Part shown: piece after piece, positions 24,861 to 33,533 of the stretch | How the letters are laid out: each line of letters opens with the position of its first letter | Position numbering within the stretch: position 1 is the stretch's first letter | DNA from: Pyruvatibacter mobilis | GTDB lineage: Bacteria; Pseudomonadota; Alphaproteobacteria; CGMCC-115125 | Direction of reading: 5' to 3' | Length of the DNA: 64,000 nt | NCBI RefSeq assembly: GCF_012848855.1 | Contig: NZ_CP051630.1 | Span: forward strand, 847,501-911,500 | Notes under the pieces: generated by a model | Told to the model about the DNA's origin: nothing | Seen by the model: the letters and a program-made list of their open reading frames with translations, nothing else | Databases searched by the model: none | Made by a program: the position numbers and the translations under genes

Positions 24861-27800
24861 CCCTCACGCGCATCTTCGTGGCGGGGTTGCTGGCGGCGGC
24901 CCTGTCGGTGATCTCCATCCTCGCGGCGCTGCCGGCGCATGCGCAGGATGCTGTCTATATCAAGGGGCAGGAGCTGCCGGGCTTTGCCCGCATCCGCTTT
25001 GAGTGGCCGGAGCCCGTGGAGGTGGTTTCGCAGGAAACCAACGGGGTGATTGTTCTCAAATTCGCGCGGCCGTTCAAGGCATCGCTGAATGATCTGCCCT
25101 CGGACCTTCCCAATTACGTGGCGCTGGCGCGGCAGGACGCGGACGGGCGGACGCTGCGGCTGGCGCTGAAATTCCCGTTCCGGCTGGAAACGCTGACGGC
25201 GGCCAATGAGGTTTATGTGAACCTGGTGCCGGATGCCTGGCAGTCGGCCGAGCTGCCGGGGCTGCCGGAAGAGGTGGTGGCGCGCGAGAAAGCAGCGCAG
25301 GAAGCCGCGGCTAGGGCGGCGGCGGCGCGCAAGGCGCTGGCGTTGCTGGAGCTGCCGGATGTGCCGGTGCGGGTGGGGGTGCATGAATCCTACAGCCGCA
25401 TCGTGTTCGAGTGGCCGGAGGACGTGAACTACAAGGTGACGCGCGACGGTGAATTGCTGGAGCTGGAATTCGATTCACCCGGCCACATGAAGGTGGGCCG
25501 GCTGCGGGTCGATCCGCCGCCCTTCGTGGTGGCGGCCAAGGCGGACACCAACACCCAGTCGGCCACGCTGCGGCTGATGATTTCTCCGGAAGCGGAGTTC
25601 CGCATGTTCCGGGAACCGACGGGCATCGTGCTCGACCTGACCGCGGCGTCGGAAGATGCAGGCGCGCTGGCAGCGTTCGCGCTGAGCCAGAATCCCTATT
25701 CCGGCGTGGCGCCGGCGGATGCGGCGGGCAAGGCGCAGAAGCGGGACCGGGTGGACCCGATGCCGGAGGTTGCCGACAACGCGGCCGCGGGACAGCCGAA
25801 TGCGCAACCTGGTGCCCAGAACGGCGGGCAGGCGGGGGCGGTGACCATGATCGACCCGCGCCGTATCGGCCGCCCGGACCCGGCGCGGATCACCAAGGAT
25901 GCGGGCTATGCGGAAGGGCCGCGCGAGACCGCGCCTGACCGTGGCCAGAGTGGCGGCACGGCCCCTGCTTCGGCAGGGTCAGCCCAGGACAATGTGGCCG
26001 CAGGCCGTCAGGTGCGGCCTGACGTGACTGCCCCGGACGTGCCGACCGACAGCATCGAGGTGGAGACGCCGCGCATCGTGAAGCCTGCGGGGCAGGCATC
26101 TGAAGGTGCACGCGTTGCCGAGGTGGCTGCGCCGGAAGCGGCGGCGGGCAATAGTGGTGCGGCGGACGCGCCTGCGCCCAAGACGCCTGCAGCTGAGAGC
26201 TATCCGGAAGCGGCGGATGTGGCCGAGCGGCGGGCGGAAGATCAGCCGGGCAGCGTGAAGGTGCGCCGCCGCGGCGAAATCGTGACGTTCACCATTGCAG
26301 GGCTGGGCGCAGCGCCCGCAGCCGTCTTCGAGCGCGACGGGTTCGTCTGGGCGCTGCTTGATACGGAGACGGACGTTGCCCAGCCAGAACTGACCGAAGA
26401 ACACCAGCGCTATGTGCAGGACGCCGAGGCGCTGACATTCGACAATGGTCTGCGCGGCCTGCGGCTGCGGCTTACCGGCAACGCGCTGGTGACGGCGCAG
26501 TCGGAGGATGACGACTGGCTGGTGAGCGTGGGTGAAACCGTGCTGCAGCCGCCGGGACCGCTGCCGGTGCAGCGCGGCGTGCGCGAGGATGGCGGCGGTC
26601 GCCTGTTCGTGATCGCGCCGGATGCCGGGCCGACCTTCCGCATTCAGGACCCGCTGGTGGGTGACGAGCTGGCGCTGGTGCCGTTGCCGGCACCGGTGCG
26701 CGGCGTGGTGTCGCCGCGGCAGACGGTGGACCTCGAAGTGCTGCCTTCGGCGCATGGTCTGGTGTTCCGTCCGATCGCGGATGATGTGGAGATCGGGTTT
26801 AACGGTGAAGGGCAGGTGACGGCCTCGCGCCGCTCCGGCCTGGTGCTGACCGCCAATCCGCGCCGCCCGGCGAAGGCCGAGCTGGGGCGGCAGAACAATA
26901 TCTTCGCCCCGGGCATTGTCGGCTTCCGGCTGGCGAGCGGTGACCCGGATGATTTCCATGCGGGCGTTGCGACACTGAACAAGGAAATCTCCGACGCGCA
27001 GACGCCGGAGGAGCGCAAGATCGCGCGGTTGGCGCTGGCGCGGTTCTATCTTGGTTATGAATATGCGTCCGAGGCGCTGGGCGTGATGGCGCTGATGGTG
27101 CAGGACGACGAGGAACAGGAATATGACCCGGAATTCATCATGCTGCGCGGCATTGCCAACCACATGCTGCACCGGGACGACCTGGCGCTGGAAGATCTGA
27201 GCCGCCCGGTGCTGGCCTATGACCCCAATGCGTCGGTGTGGCGGGTGATGGCGCGGGCGCGCAACGGCAAGTTCGTGGATGCGCGGCCGGACCTCAACCG
27301 GGCGCGGACGGTGATTTCCGATTACGGCCCGTCGATCCAGGCGCGGTTCCACCTGGCGGCCGCGCAGGTGTCGCTGGGGGTGAACGACATTCCGACGGTG
27401 GAAGGTGATCTGCGCAAGGTGCCGGACAAGGGTGTGGACCCGGAGCTTGCCTCGGAGCGCACGCTGCTGATGGGGCAGCTGGCCAAGGTCAAGGGTAACC
27501 GCGACGAAGCGCTGTCGCTGTTTGAACAGACCATCGACATGGATTACCGCCCGGTGGCGGCACGGGCCATCCTCGCCAAGGCCGCGGTGCTGCGCGAGAT
27601 GGGCGGCGAGGCGGGTGAGGGTGCGCTTGATGAGGTGGTGAACACGCTTGACCGGCTGCGCTTTACCTGGCGCGGCGGCGACGTGGAACTGGAAGCAGCT
27701 TCCGAGCTGGCCCGCATTTACGAAGCCAAGGGCGATTACCGCGCGGCGCTGGACGTGATGCGGTCGGCGGCGACGGAATTCCCCGGCACCGAGAAAGGGC

Positions 27801-28639
27801 GGCAGATCTCCGACGACATGATGGATCTGTTCCGGCGGCTATTCCTGGATGGCGAGGTGGACAGTCTGCCGCCGCTTGAGGCGCTGAGCCTGTTCTATGA
27901 TTTCCGCGAACTGACCCCGGTGGGGGCGGATGGTGACAGGATGATCCGTGCACTGGCGGACCGGCTGGTGGCGGTGGAGCTGCTAGACCAGGCAGCCGAG
28001 ATGCTGGACCACCAGGTAACGCATCGCCTGCGCGGGGTGGCGCGGGCACAGGTTGCGGGCCGTCTAGCGGCGGTGCATCTGCTCAACAGTGCGCCGGCGG
28101 AAGCGCTGGCGGCGCTGCGCAAGACACGCCAGGCGCAACTGCCGCGCAGCATCGCCGATGAGCGGCTGCTGCTGGAGGCCAAGGCGCTGAGTGCGCTTGA
28201 GCGCCATGACCATGCGCTGGAGCTGCTGAGTGAGAACAAGTCTGACCCGGCCCAGGCGCTGATGGCGGACGTGCTGTGGGATGCGGGCCGCTACGCGGAA
28301 GCGGGCACGGCCATGGAAGACCGGCTGGGCCTGCGCTGGACGCGCGATGATCCGCTGACGGATGACGAGCAGTTTGACGTGCTGCGCGCGGCCATCTCCT
28401 ATGTGCTGGCGGGCGATGATGCGGGCATTGAGCGGATGCGGCAGAAATATGCATCCAAGATGCAGGAAGGGCCGCAGGCGGCCTCATTCTCCATCGTGGC
28501 AAGCTCAAGCGACGGGCGGGGCATCGCCTTCCGCGACCTGGCCCGCGAGATTGCCCAGGTGGACTCGCTGGAGCGGTTCATGCGCGGCTATCGCGAGCGC
28601 TATGACGCCGCCCAGGCGGGCGAAGAGGCCATCAACTAG
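24857..28639 (+). CDS. Large exported AMIN-like/TPR protein, motor-associated
   Basis: 1260 residues. A signal peptide (1-30, ending ALPAHA) is followed by two beta-rich AMIN-like segments: about 30-130 (GFARIRFEWPEPVEVVSQET) and about 175-270 (ESYSRIVFEWPEDVNYKVTR). A Pro/Ala-rich linker (about 275-465) leads to a third related segment (about 470-560), and then helical TPR-type repeats from about 700 to 1240. AMIN domains bind cell-wall regions in other proteins and TPRs scaffold partners, so an envelope scaffold for the MotB-like pair is plausible. I know no named homologue. Its start overlaps the previous gene by four bases, and its last four bases overlap convergent azoR. Confidence 0.75.
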   Translation: MTLTRIFVAGLLAAALSVISILAALPAHAQDAVYIKGQELPGFARIRFEWPEPVEVVSQETNGVIVLKFARPFKASLNDLPSDLPNYVALARQDADGRTLRLALKFPFRLETLTAANEVYVNLVPDAWQSAELPGLPEEVVAREKAAQEAAARAAAARKALALLELPDVPVRVGVHESYSRIVFEWPEDVNYKVTRDGELLELEFDSPGHMKVGRLRVDPPPFVVAAKADTNTQSATLRLMISPEAEFRMFREPTGIVLDLTAASEDAGALAAFALSQNPYSGVAPADAAGKAQKRDRVDPMPEVADNAAAGQPNAQPGAQNGGQAGAVTMIDPRRIGRPDPARITKDAGYAEGPRETAPDRGQSGGTAPASAGSAQDNVAAGRQVRPDVTAPDVPTDSIEVETPRIVKPAGQASEGARVAEVAAPEAAAGNSGAADAPAPKTPAAESYPEAADVAERRAEDQPGSVKVRRRGEIVTFTIAGLGAAPAAVFERDGFVWALLDTETDVAQPELTEEHQRYVQDAEALTFDNGLRGLRLRLTGNALVTAQSEDDDWLVSVGETVLQPPGPLPVQRGVREDGGGRLFVIAPDAGPTFRIQDPLVGDELALVPLPAPVRGVVSPRQTVDLEVLPSAHGLVFRPIADDVEIGFNGEGQVTASRRSGLVLTANPRRPAKAELGRQNNIFAPGIVGFRLASGDPDDFHAGVATLNKEISDAQTPEERKIARLALARFYLGYEYASEALGVMALMVQDDEEQEYDPEFIMLRGIANHMLHRDDLALEDLSRPVLAYDPNASVWRVMARARNGKFVDARPDLNRARTVISDYGPSIQARFHLAAAQVSLGVNDIPTVEGDLRKVPDKGVDPELASERTLLMGQLAKVKGNRDEALSLFEQTIDMDYRPVAARAILAKAAVLREMGGEAGEGALDEVVNTLDRLRFTWRGGDVELEAASELARIYEAKGDYRAALDVMRSAATEFPGTEKGRQISDDMMDLFRRLFLDGEVDSLPPLEALSLFYDFRELTPVGADGDRMIRALADRLVAVELLDQAAEMLDHQVTHRLRGVARAQVAGRLAAVHLLNSAPAEALAALRKTRQAQLPRSIADERLLLEAKALSALERHDHALELLSENKSDPAQALMADVLWDAGRYAEAGTAMEDRLGLRWTRDDPLTDDEQFDVLRAAISYVLAGDDAGIERMRQKYASKMQEGPQAASFSIVASSSDGRGIAFRDLAREIAQVDSLERFMRGYRERYDAAQAGEEAIN

Positions 28640-29301
28640 GCAGCGCTTTGGCCTGCTGCGCGCGAGACAAGCCCGGACACCATCACCGGAAGAGCTGCGT
28701 GGGCCTCGGCTTGCGAGGCGGCGAAGCGCTCGTCGCCGAATTCCTGGTACTCGATGCCGATGTGATGGATGTCGTCGACACCGAGATACTTCGACACTGT
28801 TTGCAGATGCGATGTCAGGTGGTTGGCGTGCTCATTGGGTTCGCCGGGGCCGAAGCCGAACTCGCCCCATGAGGTGAGCATGACGAGTGTCTTGCCGCTG
28901 AGGATCGGCTGCAGCGGCTTGTCGCCGCGCGCGAGATCGAAGGTGAAGGTCCTGTTGATCCGGACAACCTGATCGACCCATGCCTTGAGGTGCGCGGGCA
29001 TTCCGTAATTATACATCGGCGTTGCGATGGCGATGATGTCGGCGGCTTCGATCTCCCCGATCAACTGGTCGGATTCCGCTATCAGCGCCTGTTGCTCCGG
29101 GCTCAGTTCCTCAGGGTCCGCAAAGACGGCTGCGATCCAGTCTTCGGTGATCAGGGACGGCGGGTTTGTCCCCACATCGCGCTCGATGATGCGGGCTGTA
29201 GGGTCAGCCTCCCGCCACTGGTCGATGAAGGATGTGCTCAGGGTGCGCGTGAGGGACCGGCTCTTTCGGGCGCTGGCGTCCAGTCGGAGGATCGTGGTCA
29301 T
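28636..29301 (-). CDS. azoR: FMN-dependent NADH-azoreductase AzoR
   Basis: 221 residues. A flavodoxin-like quinone/azo reductase. The N-terminus MTTILRLDASARKSRSLTRT is the FMN-phosphate loop. PMYNYGMPAHLKAWVDQVVR is the AzoR signature, followed by FTFDLARGDKPLQPILSGKT. Length is slightly above E. coli AzoR (201). It is divergent from a LysR regulator and convergent with the flagellar TPR gene, so it is not part of the flagellar programme. It looks like an inserted redox-response cassette. Confidence 0.92.
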   Translation of the reverse strand: MTTILRLDASARKSRSLTRTLSTSFIDQWREADPTARIIERDVGTNPPSLITEDWIAAVFADPEELSPEQQALIAESDQLIGEIEAADIIAIATPMYNYGMPAHLKAWVDQVVRINRTFTFDLARGDKPLQPILSGKTLVMLTSWGEFGFGPGEPNEHANHLTSHLQTVSKYLGVDDIHHIGIEYQEFGDERFAASQAEAHAALPVMVSGLVSRAAGQSAA

Positions 29302-29454
29302 GGGAGTTTGCCTCGGTGCTGGGTTTCACGTCGGTAGATGAAGGAATTTTTGGCGTAGCGGCCTTGGTGAGCGATAGGTTGGCTGTAATACCGGGAGTGA
29401 CAAAGGAAAGAGCTTCATCTATAAAACCAAATAGCTCATCCATGAGATTGACCG
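29302..29454. promoter_or_regulatory. azoR/lysR divergent control region
   Basis: This 153-bp AT-richer gap separates the two divergent starts. GAGCT and AGCTC, 18 bases apart near 29412-29439, form an inverted pair of the kind LysR-type regulators bind. No clear -35/-10 pair was assigned. Confidence 0.4.
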
Positions 29455-30333
29455 ATGCGGTTTCCCTCTGCCTCAGCTCTCCGGGTTTTCGATGCCGCCG
29501 CCCGGCTCGGCAGCTTCAAGGCTGCCGCTGAGGAGCTGGGCGTGTCGCCGACGGCGGTGTCGCATCAGATCCGCACGCTCGAGGAGCAATTGTCGCTCGC
29601 GCTGTTCGTCCGCAGGACGCGCCGGGTGGAGTTGACGGAGGCGGGGACAAGGCTGGCGGCGGCCACGTCGGTGGCGTTTCAGCAGATCACGGACGCGCTC
29701 GAGGACCTGTCTCACTCAGAACGTATGCTGACGGTTTCGACGGTGCCGGCCTTCGCGGCGCTGTGGCTCGCGCCACGGCTTGGTGCGTTCGAGGCGCTTA
29801 ATCCTGATATCAGCGTGCGCGTGGAGACCTCGACGGCGCTGGTTGATCTCGCCCGTGACCGGCGGGTGGATCTTGCTATCCGCTATGGCTGTGGTGACTA
29901 CGTAGGGCTTGAGACGATGCCGCTTGCGACAGAGACGTTCGGGGCATTCGGGGCGCCGGACTATGTCCGCAGCCTGACCCGGTTGTCGGACGCGGCGTTG
30001 ATCAGCACCCGTTGGGTGTCACCGGCACTGCCTGCTTTCACCTGGGCTGACTGGGCAAAGGCTGCGTCTGAGAAGCAGCCTGAGACCGGCCTGCGCCAAT
30101 TCGATCAGGAGCAGGAGGTGATCCAGGCGGGGCTGGCAGGGCAGGGGCTGATCCTGATGAGCTCGCTTCTGGTCGGAGACATGGTGCGCCGCGGCTGGCT
30201 CGAGCCCTACAGGCCTGACATCGTGCTTCCAGGCCTGACCTATACCGCTGTTACGACCGAGGCCCATGCCGGTGTCGGCAAGGTGCGGCGGTTTCTGTCC
30301 TGGATACAGGAAGAGGCATCGGCCAGCGAATAG
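29455..30333 (+). CDS. LysR-family transcriptional regulator (GcvA-like)
   Basis: 292 residues. The winged HTH lies in the first 60 residues (ALRVFDAAARLGSFKAAAEE, LGVSPTAVSHQIRTLEEQL). The effector domain (about 90-290) begins LTVSTVPAFAALWLAPRLGA, the GcvA-type pattern. It is divergent from azoR and is probably its activator, responding to a quinone, azo dye or electrophile as in other azoR/lysR pairs. It converges with fliP with a 19-bp gap. Confidence 0.9.
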   Translation: MRFPSASALRVFDAAARLGSFKAAAEELGVSPTAVSHQIRTLEEQLSLALFVRRTRRVELTEAGTRLAAATSVAFQQITDALEDLSHSERMLTVSTVPAFAALWLAPRLGAFEALNPDISVRVETSTALVDLARDRRVDLAIRYGCGDYVGLETMPLATETFGAFGAPDYVRSLTRLSDAALISTRWVSPALPAFTWADWAKAASEKQPETGLRQFDQEQEVIQAGLAGQGLILMSSLLVGDMVRRGWLEPYRPDIVLPGLTYTAVTTEAHAGVGKVRRFLSWIQEEASASE

Positions 30334-30352
30334 GCTGACCGAGAGAGCCGGG

Positions 30353-31108
30353 TCAGGTGCCGAAGCTTTGCACCAGTGAGCCTGCGACGAGCCGCCAGCC
30401 ATCCACCAGCACGAAGAAGATGAGCTTGAAGGGCAGGGAGATCATGATGGGCGGCAGCATCATCATGCCCATGGACATGAGGACGGAGGCGACCACCAGG
30501 TCGATCACTACGAAGGGGATGAACAGCAGGAAACCGATCTCGAAGGCGCGGCGCAGCTCGGAGATCATGAAGGCCGGGATGAGAATGTGCACCGGCGTGG
30601 CTTCAGGCGTTTCGGGGCGCTCGGTCTTTGAGAGGTCGAGGAAGAGCTTGAGATCATCCTCGCGGACCTGGCTCAGCATGAAGCTGCGGAAGGGGCCGGA
30701 GGACAGCTCCCAGGCTTCCTCGGTGGAGATTTCATCGGCCAGATAGGGCTCGATGCCGGTGCGGTAGCTTTCCTGCAGGACCGGCGCCATCACGAAGGCG
30801 GTGAGGAACAGCGCCAGGCTGATGAGCACGGAATTGGGCGGGGCCTGCTGCACGCCCATGGCGGTGCGCAGGAGCGACAGCACCACGGCGATGCGCACGA
30901 AGCTCGTGACCATCACCAGAATGGACGGCGCGAGGCTGAGGATCGCGACCAGTAGGACGAGCTGGATGATGCGCGAGGTGAGCGCGCCTTCTTCCGGCAG
31001 GGCCAGGCTGATTTCCTGGGCCTGGGCGGGGACGGCGAGGAGCATCACGGCGGCCAGGGCCGCGGCGATCAGCGCAACAAAGGGAACCGGGCGGGCGAGG
31101 CGTGTCAC
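30353..31108 (-). CDS. fliP: Flagellar export gate protein FliP
   Basis: 251 residues. An inner-membrane core component of the type III export gate. A signal peptide (ending AVPAQA) is followed by TM segments and the hallmarks MVTSFVRIAVVLSLLRTAMG, PVHILIPAFMISELRRAFEI, and MGMMMLPPIMISLPFKLIFF. It overlaps fliO by four bases. fliO-fliP form a minus-strand unit divergent from flgB. Confidence 0.97.
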   Translation of the reverse strand: MTRLARPVPFVALIAAALAAVMLLAVPAQAQEISLALPEEGALTSRIIQLVLLVAILSLAPSILVMVTSFVRIAVVLSLLRTAMGVQQAPPNSVLISLALFLTAFVMAPVLQESYRTGIEPYLADEISTEEAWELSSGPFRSFMLSQVREDDLKLFLDLSKTERPETPEATPVHILIPAFMISELRRAFEIGFLLFIPFVVIDLVVASVLMSMGMMMLPPIMISLPFKLIFFVLVDGWRLVAGSLVQSFGT

Positions 31109-31614
31109 GCGCTGTCTCCTGCGGCCTTGCGCTGCTCGGCGCGGATGGTGGTGCGCTGGCCCGGCACGGACCGGCCGGTGCGCAGGGCAACGGCGCGTTT
31201 TTCGTTCATCAGGTCAGCCACCTTGCGCAGGCGGGCGAAGATATCGTCATCCTCGCTGGGCGCGCTTGCGGGGCTGGGGGCCTTATGGGTGGTGGTGATG
31301 TCGTGGCTGGGCGCCGCGACGGGGGCCGTGCTGGTGAGCGGGGCCGGACGCTCGATACCGGTTTCGAGGACCGTTTCGCTGTCCGTACCCAGAAGAATGA
31401 GATGTTCGCGGCCGTCGCGGCGGACCAGCATCATGCGGCGCTTGGCGTCCAGCGTGATGGTCTCGACGATCTCCAGGCGCTTTTCGCGGGACGAACCGCC
31501 GGTGGCGGCGCCGGGCACGAAGCCGAAGCGGCGGGCGAGAATGCCGGTGCCGGCAATCAATCCGACCACGAACAATAAGGCCACGAAGAAGCGCAGATAT
31601 TCGGCAATTTCCAT
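31105..31614 (-). CDS. fliO: Flagellar export protein FliO
   Basis: 169 residues. One TM helix (about 5-30, YLRFFVALLFVVGLIAGTGI) is followed by a small cytoplasmic beta domain (KRLEIVETITLDAKRRMMLV, RRDGREHLILLG) that defines FliO. A Ser/Thr/Pro linker and a charged tail follow. FliO assists FliP assembly. The ATGA overlap with fliP indicates coupling. Two CtrA boxes lie in its upstream gap. Confidence 0.85.
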   Translation of the reverse strand: MEIAEYLRFFVALLFVVGLIAGTGILARRFGFVPGAATGGSSREKRLEIVETITLDAKRRMMLVRRDGREHLILLGTDSETVLETGIERPAPLTSTAPVAAPSHDITTTHKAPSPASAPSEDDDIFARLRKVADLMNEKRAVALRTGRSVPGQRTTIRAEQRKAAGDSA

Positions 31615-31716
31615 GTGCGGAACCCGCTGGGATGCCGCGGCGTGGCGTCCTGCGAGGGGACTGCCGGTTGGCCGCGATGGTGGACATCAACTAGGCAGGA
31701 TTTTCCGCGTGCGTGC

Positions 31717-31731
31717 TTAACAAGCGATTAA
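31717..31731 (-). promoter_or_regulatory. CtrA box nearer fliO-fliP
   Basis: TTAA-N7-TTAA, exact core match, about 103 bp before the fliO ATG in the 368-bp fliO/flgB divergent gap (31615-31982). The gap holds no gene. The site is symmetric, so its strand is assigned from its distance to fliO. Confidence 0.65.
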
Positions 31732-31803
31732 GCCTAATCAAGCGTTGCACGATTTTGCATTGGCGACGGGCACTTGGCGAAAAACCGCGTGTGTATGACC
31801 GGT

Positions 31804-31818
31804 TTAAGCCCTTCTTAA
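31804..31818 (+). promoter_or_regulatory. CtrA box nearer flgB operon
   Basis: A second exact TTAA-N7-TTAA in the same divergent gap, about 165 bp before the flgB ATG. Two sites 87 bp apart suggest one per operon. Confidence 0.65.
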
Positions 31819-31982
31819 TTCACCCGGCAGATACTGCCTACTCATGACGAGCCCAGGACGGGTTTCGCCGTGCTCGAAGCAGCACAAATATTCACGCCAG
31901 AAGTTTCTCCCGCGTGAGAGTCCGTCCGTATGCCGATGAAATTCTGTCGGCATTGTCGCTTTGACTAGCGAGGTTCGTTGGA

Positions 31983-32405
31983 ATGGCACTTTCCGATATT
32001 CCGCTTTTCGGCATGCTGCGCGAACGCATGCACTGGGTGCAGGCGCGCCAGAGCGTGCTATCGCAAAATGTCGCCAATGCGCATACGCCCGGCTATGCGG
32101 CGCAGGATGTGCGCGAGTTCAATTTTCGTGACGCTTTGAAGAGCACGACGTCCGGCCAGCTTCATATGGCCTCGACGCGGGCAGGGCACCTGTCCGGCTC
32201 GGCCACCAGCATGGCGACGCGCGGGGACTTCAAGTCCGAGAGCGCGCCGGACAGCGAAACCTCCGCCAATGGCAACTCCGTCGTGCTCGAAGAGCAGATG
32301 ATGAAAGTTGCCGAGAACCAGATGGATTATCAGACCGCCACCACCCTCTACACCAAGGGGCTGGGCATGCTGCGCATGGCGGTGACCGGTCGTTCGCAGG
32401 CGTAA
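31983..32405 (+). CDS. flgB: Flagellar proximal rod protein FlgB
   Basis: 140 residues. The N-terminus LSDIPLFGMLRERMHWVQAR leads to LSQNVANAHTPGYAAQDV, the FlgB signature. The C-terminus has MKVAENQMDYQTATTLYTKG. It heads the early rod/export operon flgB-flgC-fliE-fliQ-fliR-flhB, and 37 bp separate it from flgC. Confidence 0.95.
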   Translation: MALSDIPLFGMLRERMHWVQARQSVLSQNVANAHTPGYAAQDVREFNFRDALKSTTSGQLHMASTRAGHLSGSATSMATRGDFKSESAPDSETSANGNSVVLEEQMMKVAENQMDYQTATTLYTKGLGMLRMAVTGRSQA

Positions 32406-32442
32406 GCGCTGCGGGACACGGTCAAGTAACAGGAGCAGGATT

Positions 32443-32853
32443 ATGGACCTCGTCAAATCGATGATGATTGCCGCGTCAGGCCTCAAGGCCCAGGGCGGCC
32501 GCATGCGGGTGATCGCCGAGAACATGGCCAATGCGGGCTCGACCGCAAAGACGCCGGATGGTGAGCCCTATCGCCGCAAGATCCCCACTTTCGCCAGCGA
32601 ACTGGACCGGGCTGCCGGGGTGGAGCGGGTGAAGATCGGCAAGATCGAACGCGATACCGGTGCGTTCGGTGAACGCTACGAGCCGGGCCACCCGGCCGCC
32701 AACGAGCAGGGCTATGTGAAGACGTCCAACGTCAACACCATGATCGAGAGCATCGACATGGGCCAGGCGCAGCGCGGCTATGAGGCCAATCTCAATGTCA
32801 TCAACACGTCGCGCCGCATGCTGAATGCGACGATCGACCTGCTGCGCCGCTAA
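32443..32853 (+). CDS. flgC: Flagellar proximal rod protein FlgC
   Basis: 136 residues. MDLVKSMMIAASGLKAQGGR, then MRVIAENMANAGSTAKTPDG, is FlgC. The C-terminus has YVKTSNVNTMIESIDMGQAQ and RGYEANLNVINTSRRML. AGGAG lies about 7-8 bases before the ATG. Confidence 0.96.
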   Translation: MDLVKSMMIAASGLKAQGGRMRVIAENMANAGSTAKTPDGEPYRRKIPTFASELDRAAGVERVKIGKIERDTGAFGERYEPGHPAANEQGYVKTSNVNTMIESIDMGQAQRGYEANLNVINTSRRMLNATIDLLRR

Positions 32854-32880
32854 GGCCGGCCCAGCTAGAGGAGCAGTTCC

Positions 32881-33201
32881 ATGAGCATCAATATCGCAAG
32901 TGCCGCCGGTGCCTACACGGATGCCATCAAGCGCATGGCCGAGGCCACGCAGGGCGCCGATGGCGGGGCCGTCAAGAACCCGGTGCAGAGCTTCGGCGAC
33001 GTGCTGGCCCAGCAGGTGACCAACCTTGAAAGCACGGGGAAGGCCAGCGAAGCGGCAGCCACCAAGGCTGCGGCCGGGCAGGGCAATCTGGTGGACCTCG
33101 TGACCCAGGTGGCGGAAGCCGAGCTGATGCTGCAAACGGCGGTCTCCGTGCGCGACAAGGTGATTACGGCCTATCAGGAAATCATGCGGATGCCGATCTG
33201 A
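32881..33201 (+). CDS. fliE: Flagellar hook-basal body complex protein FliE
   Basis: 106 residues. FliE is the MS ring-rod adapter. The C-terminal block NLVDLVTQVAEAELMLQTAV and SVRDKVITAYQEIMRMPI is the FliE signature; the N-terminus is Ala-rich and variable. GAGGAG lies about eight bases before the ATG. Third gene of the rod/export operon. Confidence 0.93.
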   Translation: MSINIASAAGAYTDAIKRMAEATQGADGGAVKNPVQSFGDVLAQQVTNLESTGKASEAAATKAAAGQGNLVDLVTQVAEAELMLQTAVSVRDKVITAYQEIMRMPI

Positions 33202-33261
33202 CGGCAGGTCCGTGGGGGGCACCGCCTTGAGGGGGGCGGGCGCTCCGGGGGAGAAAAGTTC

Positions 33262-33528
33262 ATGCTTACGGGACCCGAGGTTCTGGATATCGGCCGCGAC
33301 GGCATCTGGCTGCTGCTGCAGCTTGCCGGGCCGCTGATGATTGTCGGCCTTGTGGTCGGCCTCGCGGTGGCGCTGGTACAGGCGCTGACGCAGGTACAGG
33401 AAATGACGCTGGTGTTCGTGCCGAAGATCATTTCCATTTTCCTGGCGCTGCTCGTGGCGCTGCCTTTCATGGCGCAGGTGCTGCACGCCTATATGGCGCG
33501 CATCAGTGACCTCATCATCGGCATCTGA
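33262..33528 (+). CDS. fliQ: Flagellar export gate protein FliQ
   Basis: 88 residues with two TM helices (about 15-40 and 52-75). LLQLAGPLMIVGLVVGLAVA and LVQALTQVQEMTLVFVPKII are the conserved FliQ core. It lies 60 bp after fliE and 5 bp before fliR. Confidence 0.95.
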   Translation: MLTGPEVLDIGRDGIWLLLQLAGPLMIVGLVVGLAVALVQALTQVQEMTLVFVPKIISIFLALLVALPFMAQVLHAYMARISDLIIGI

Positions 33529-33533
33529 CACCC

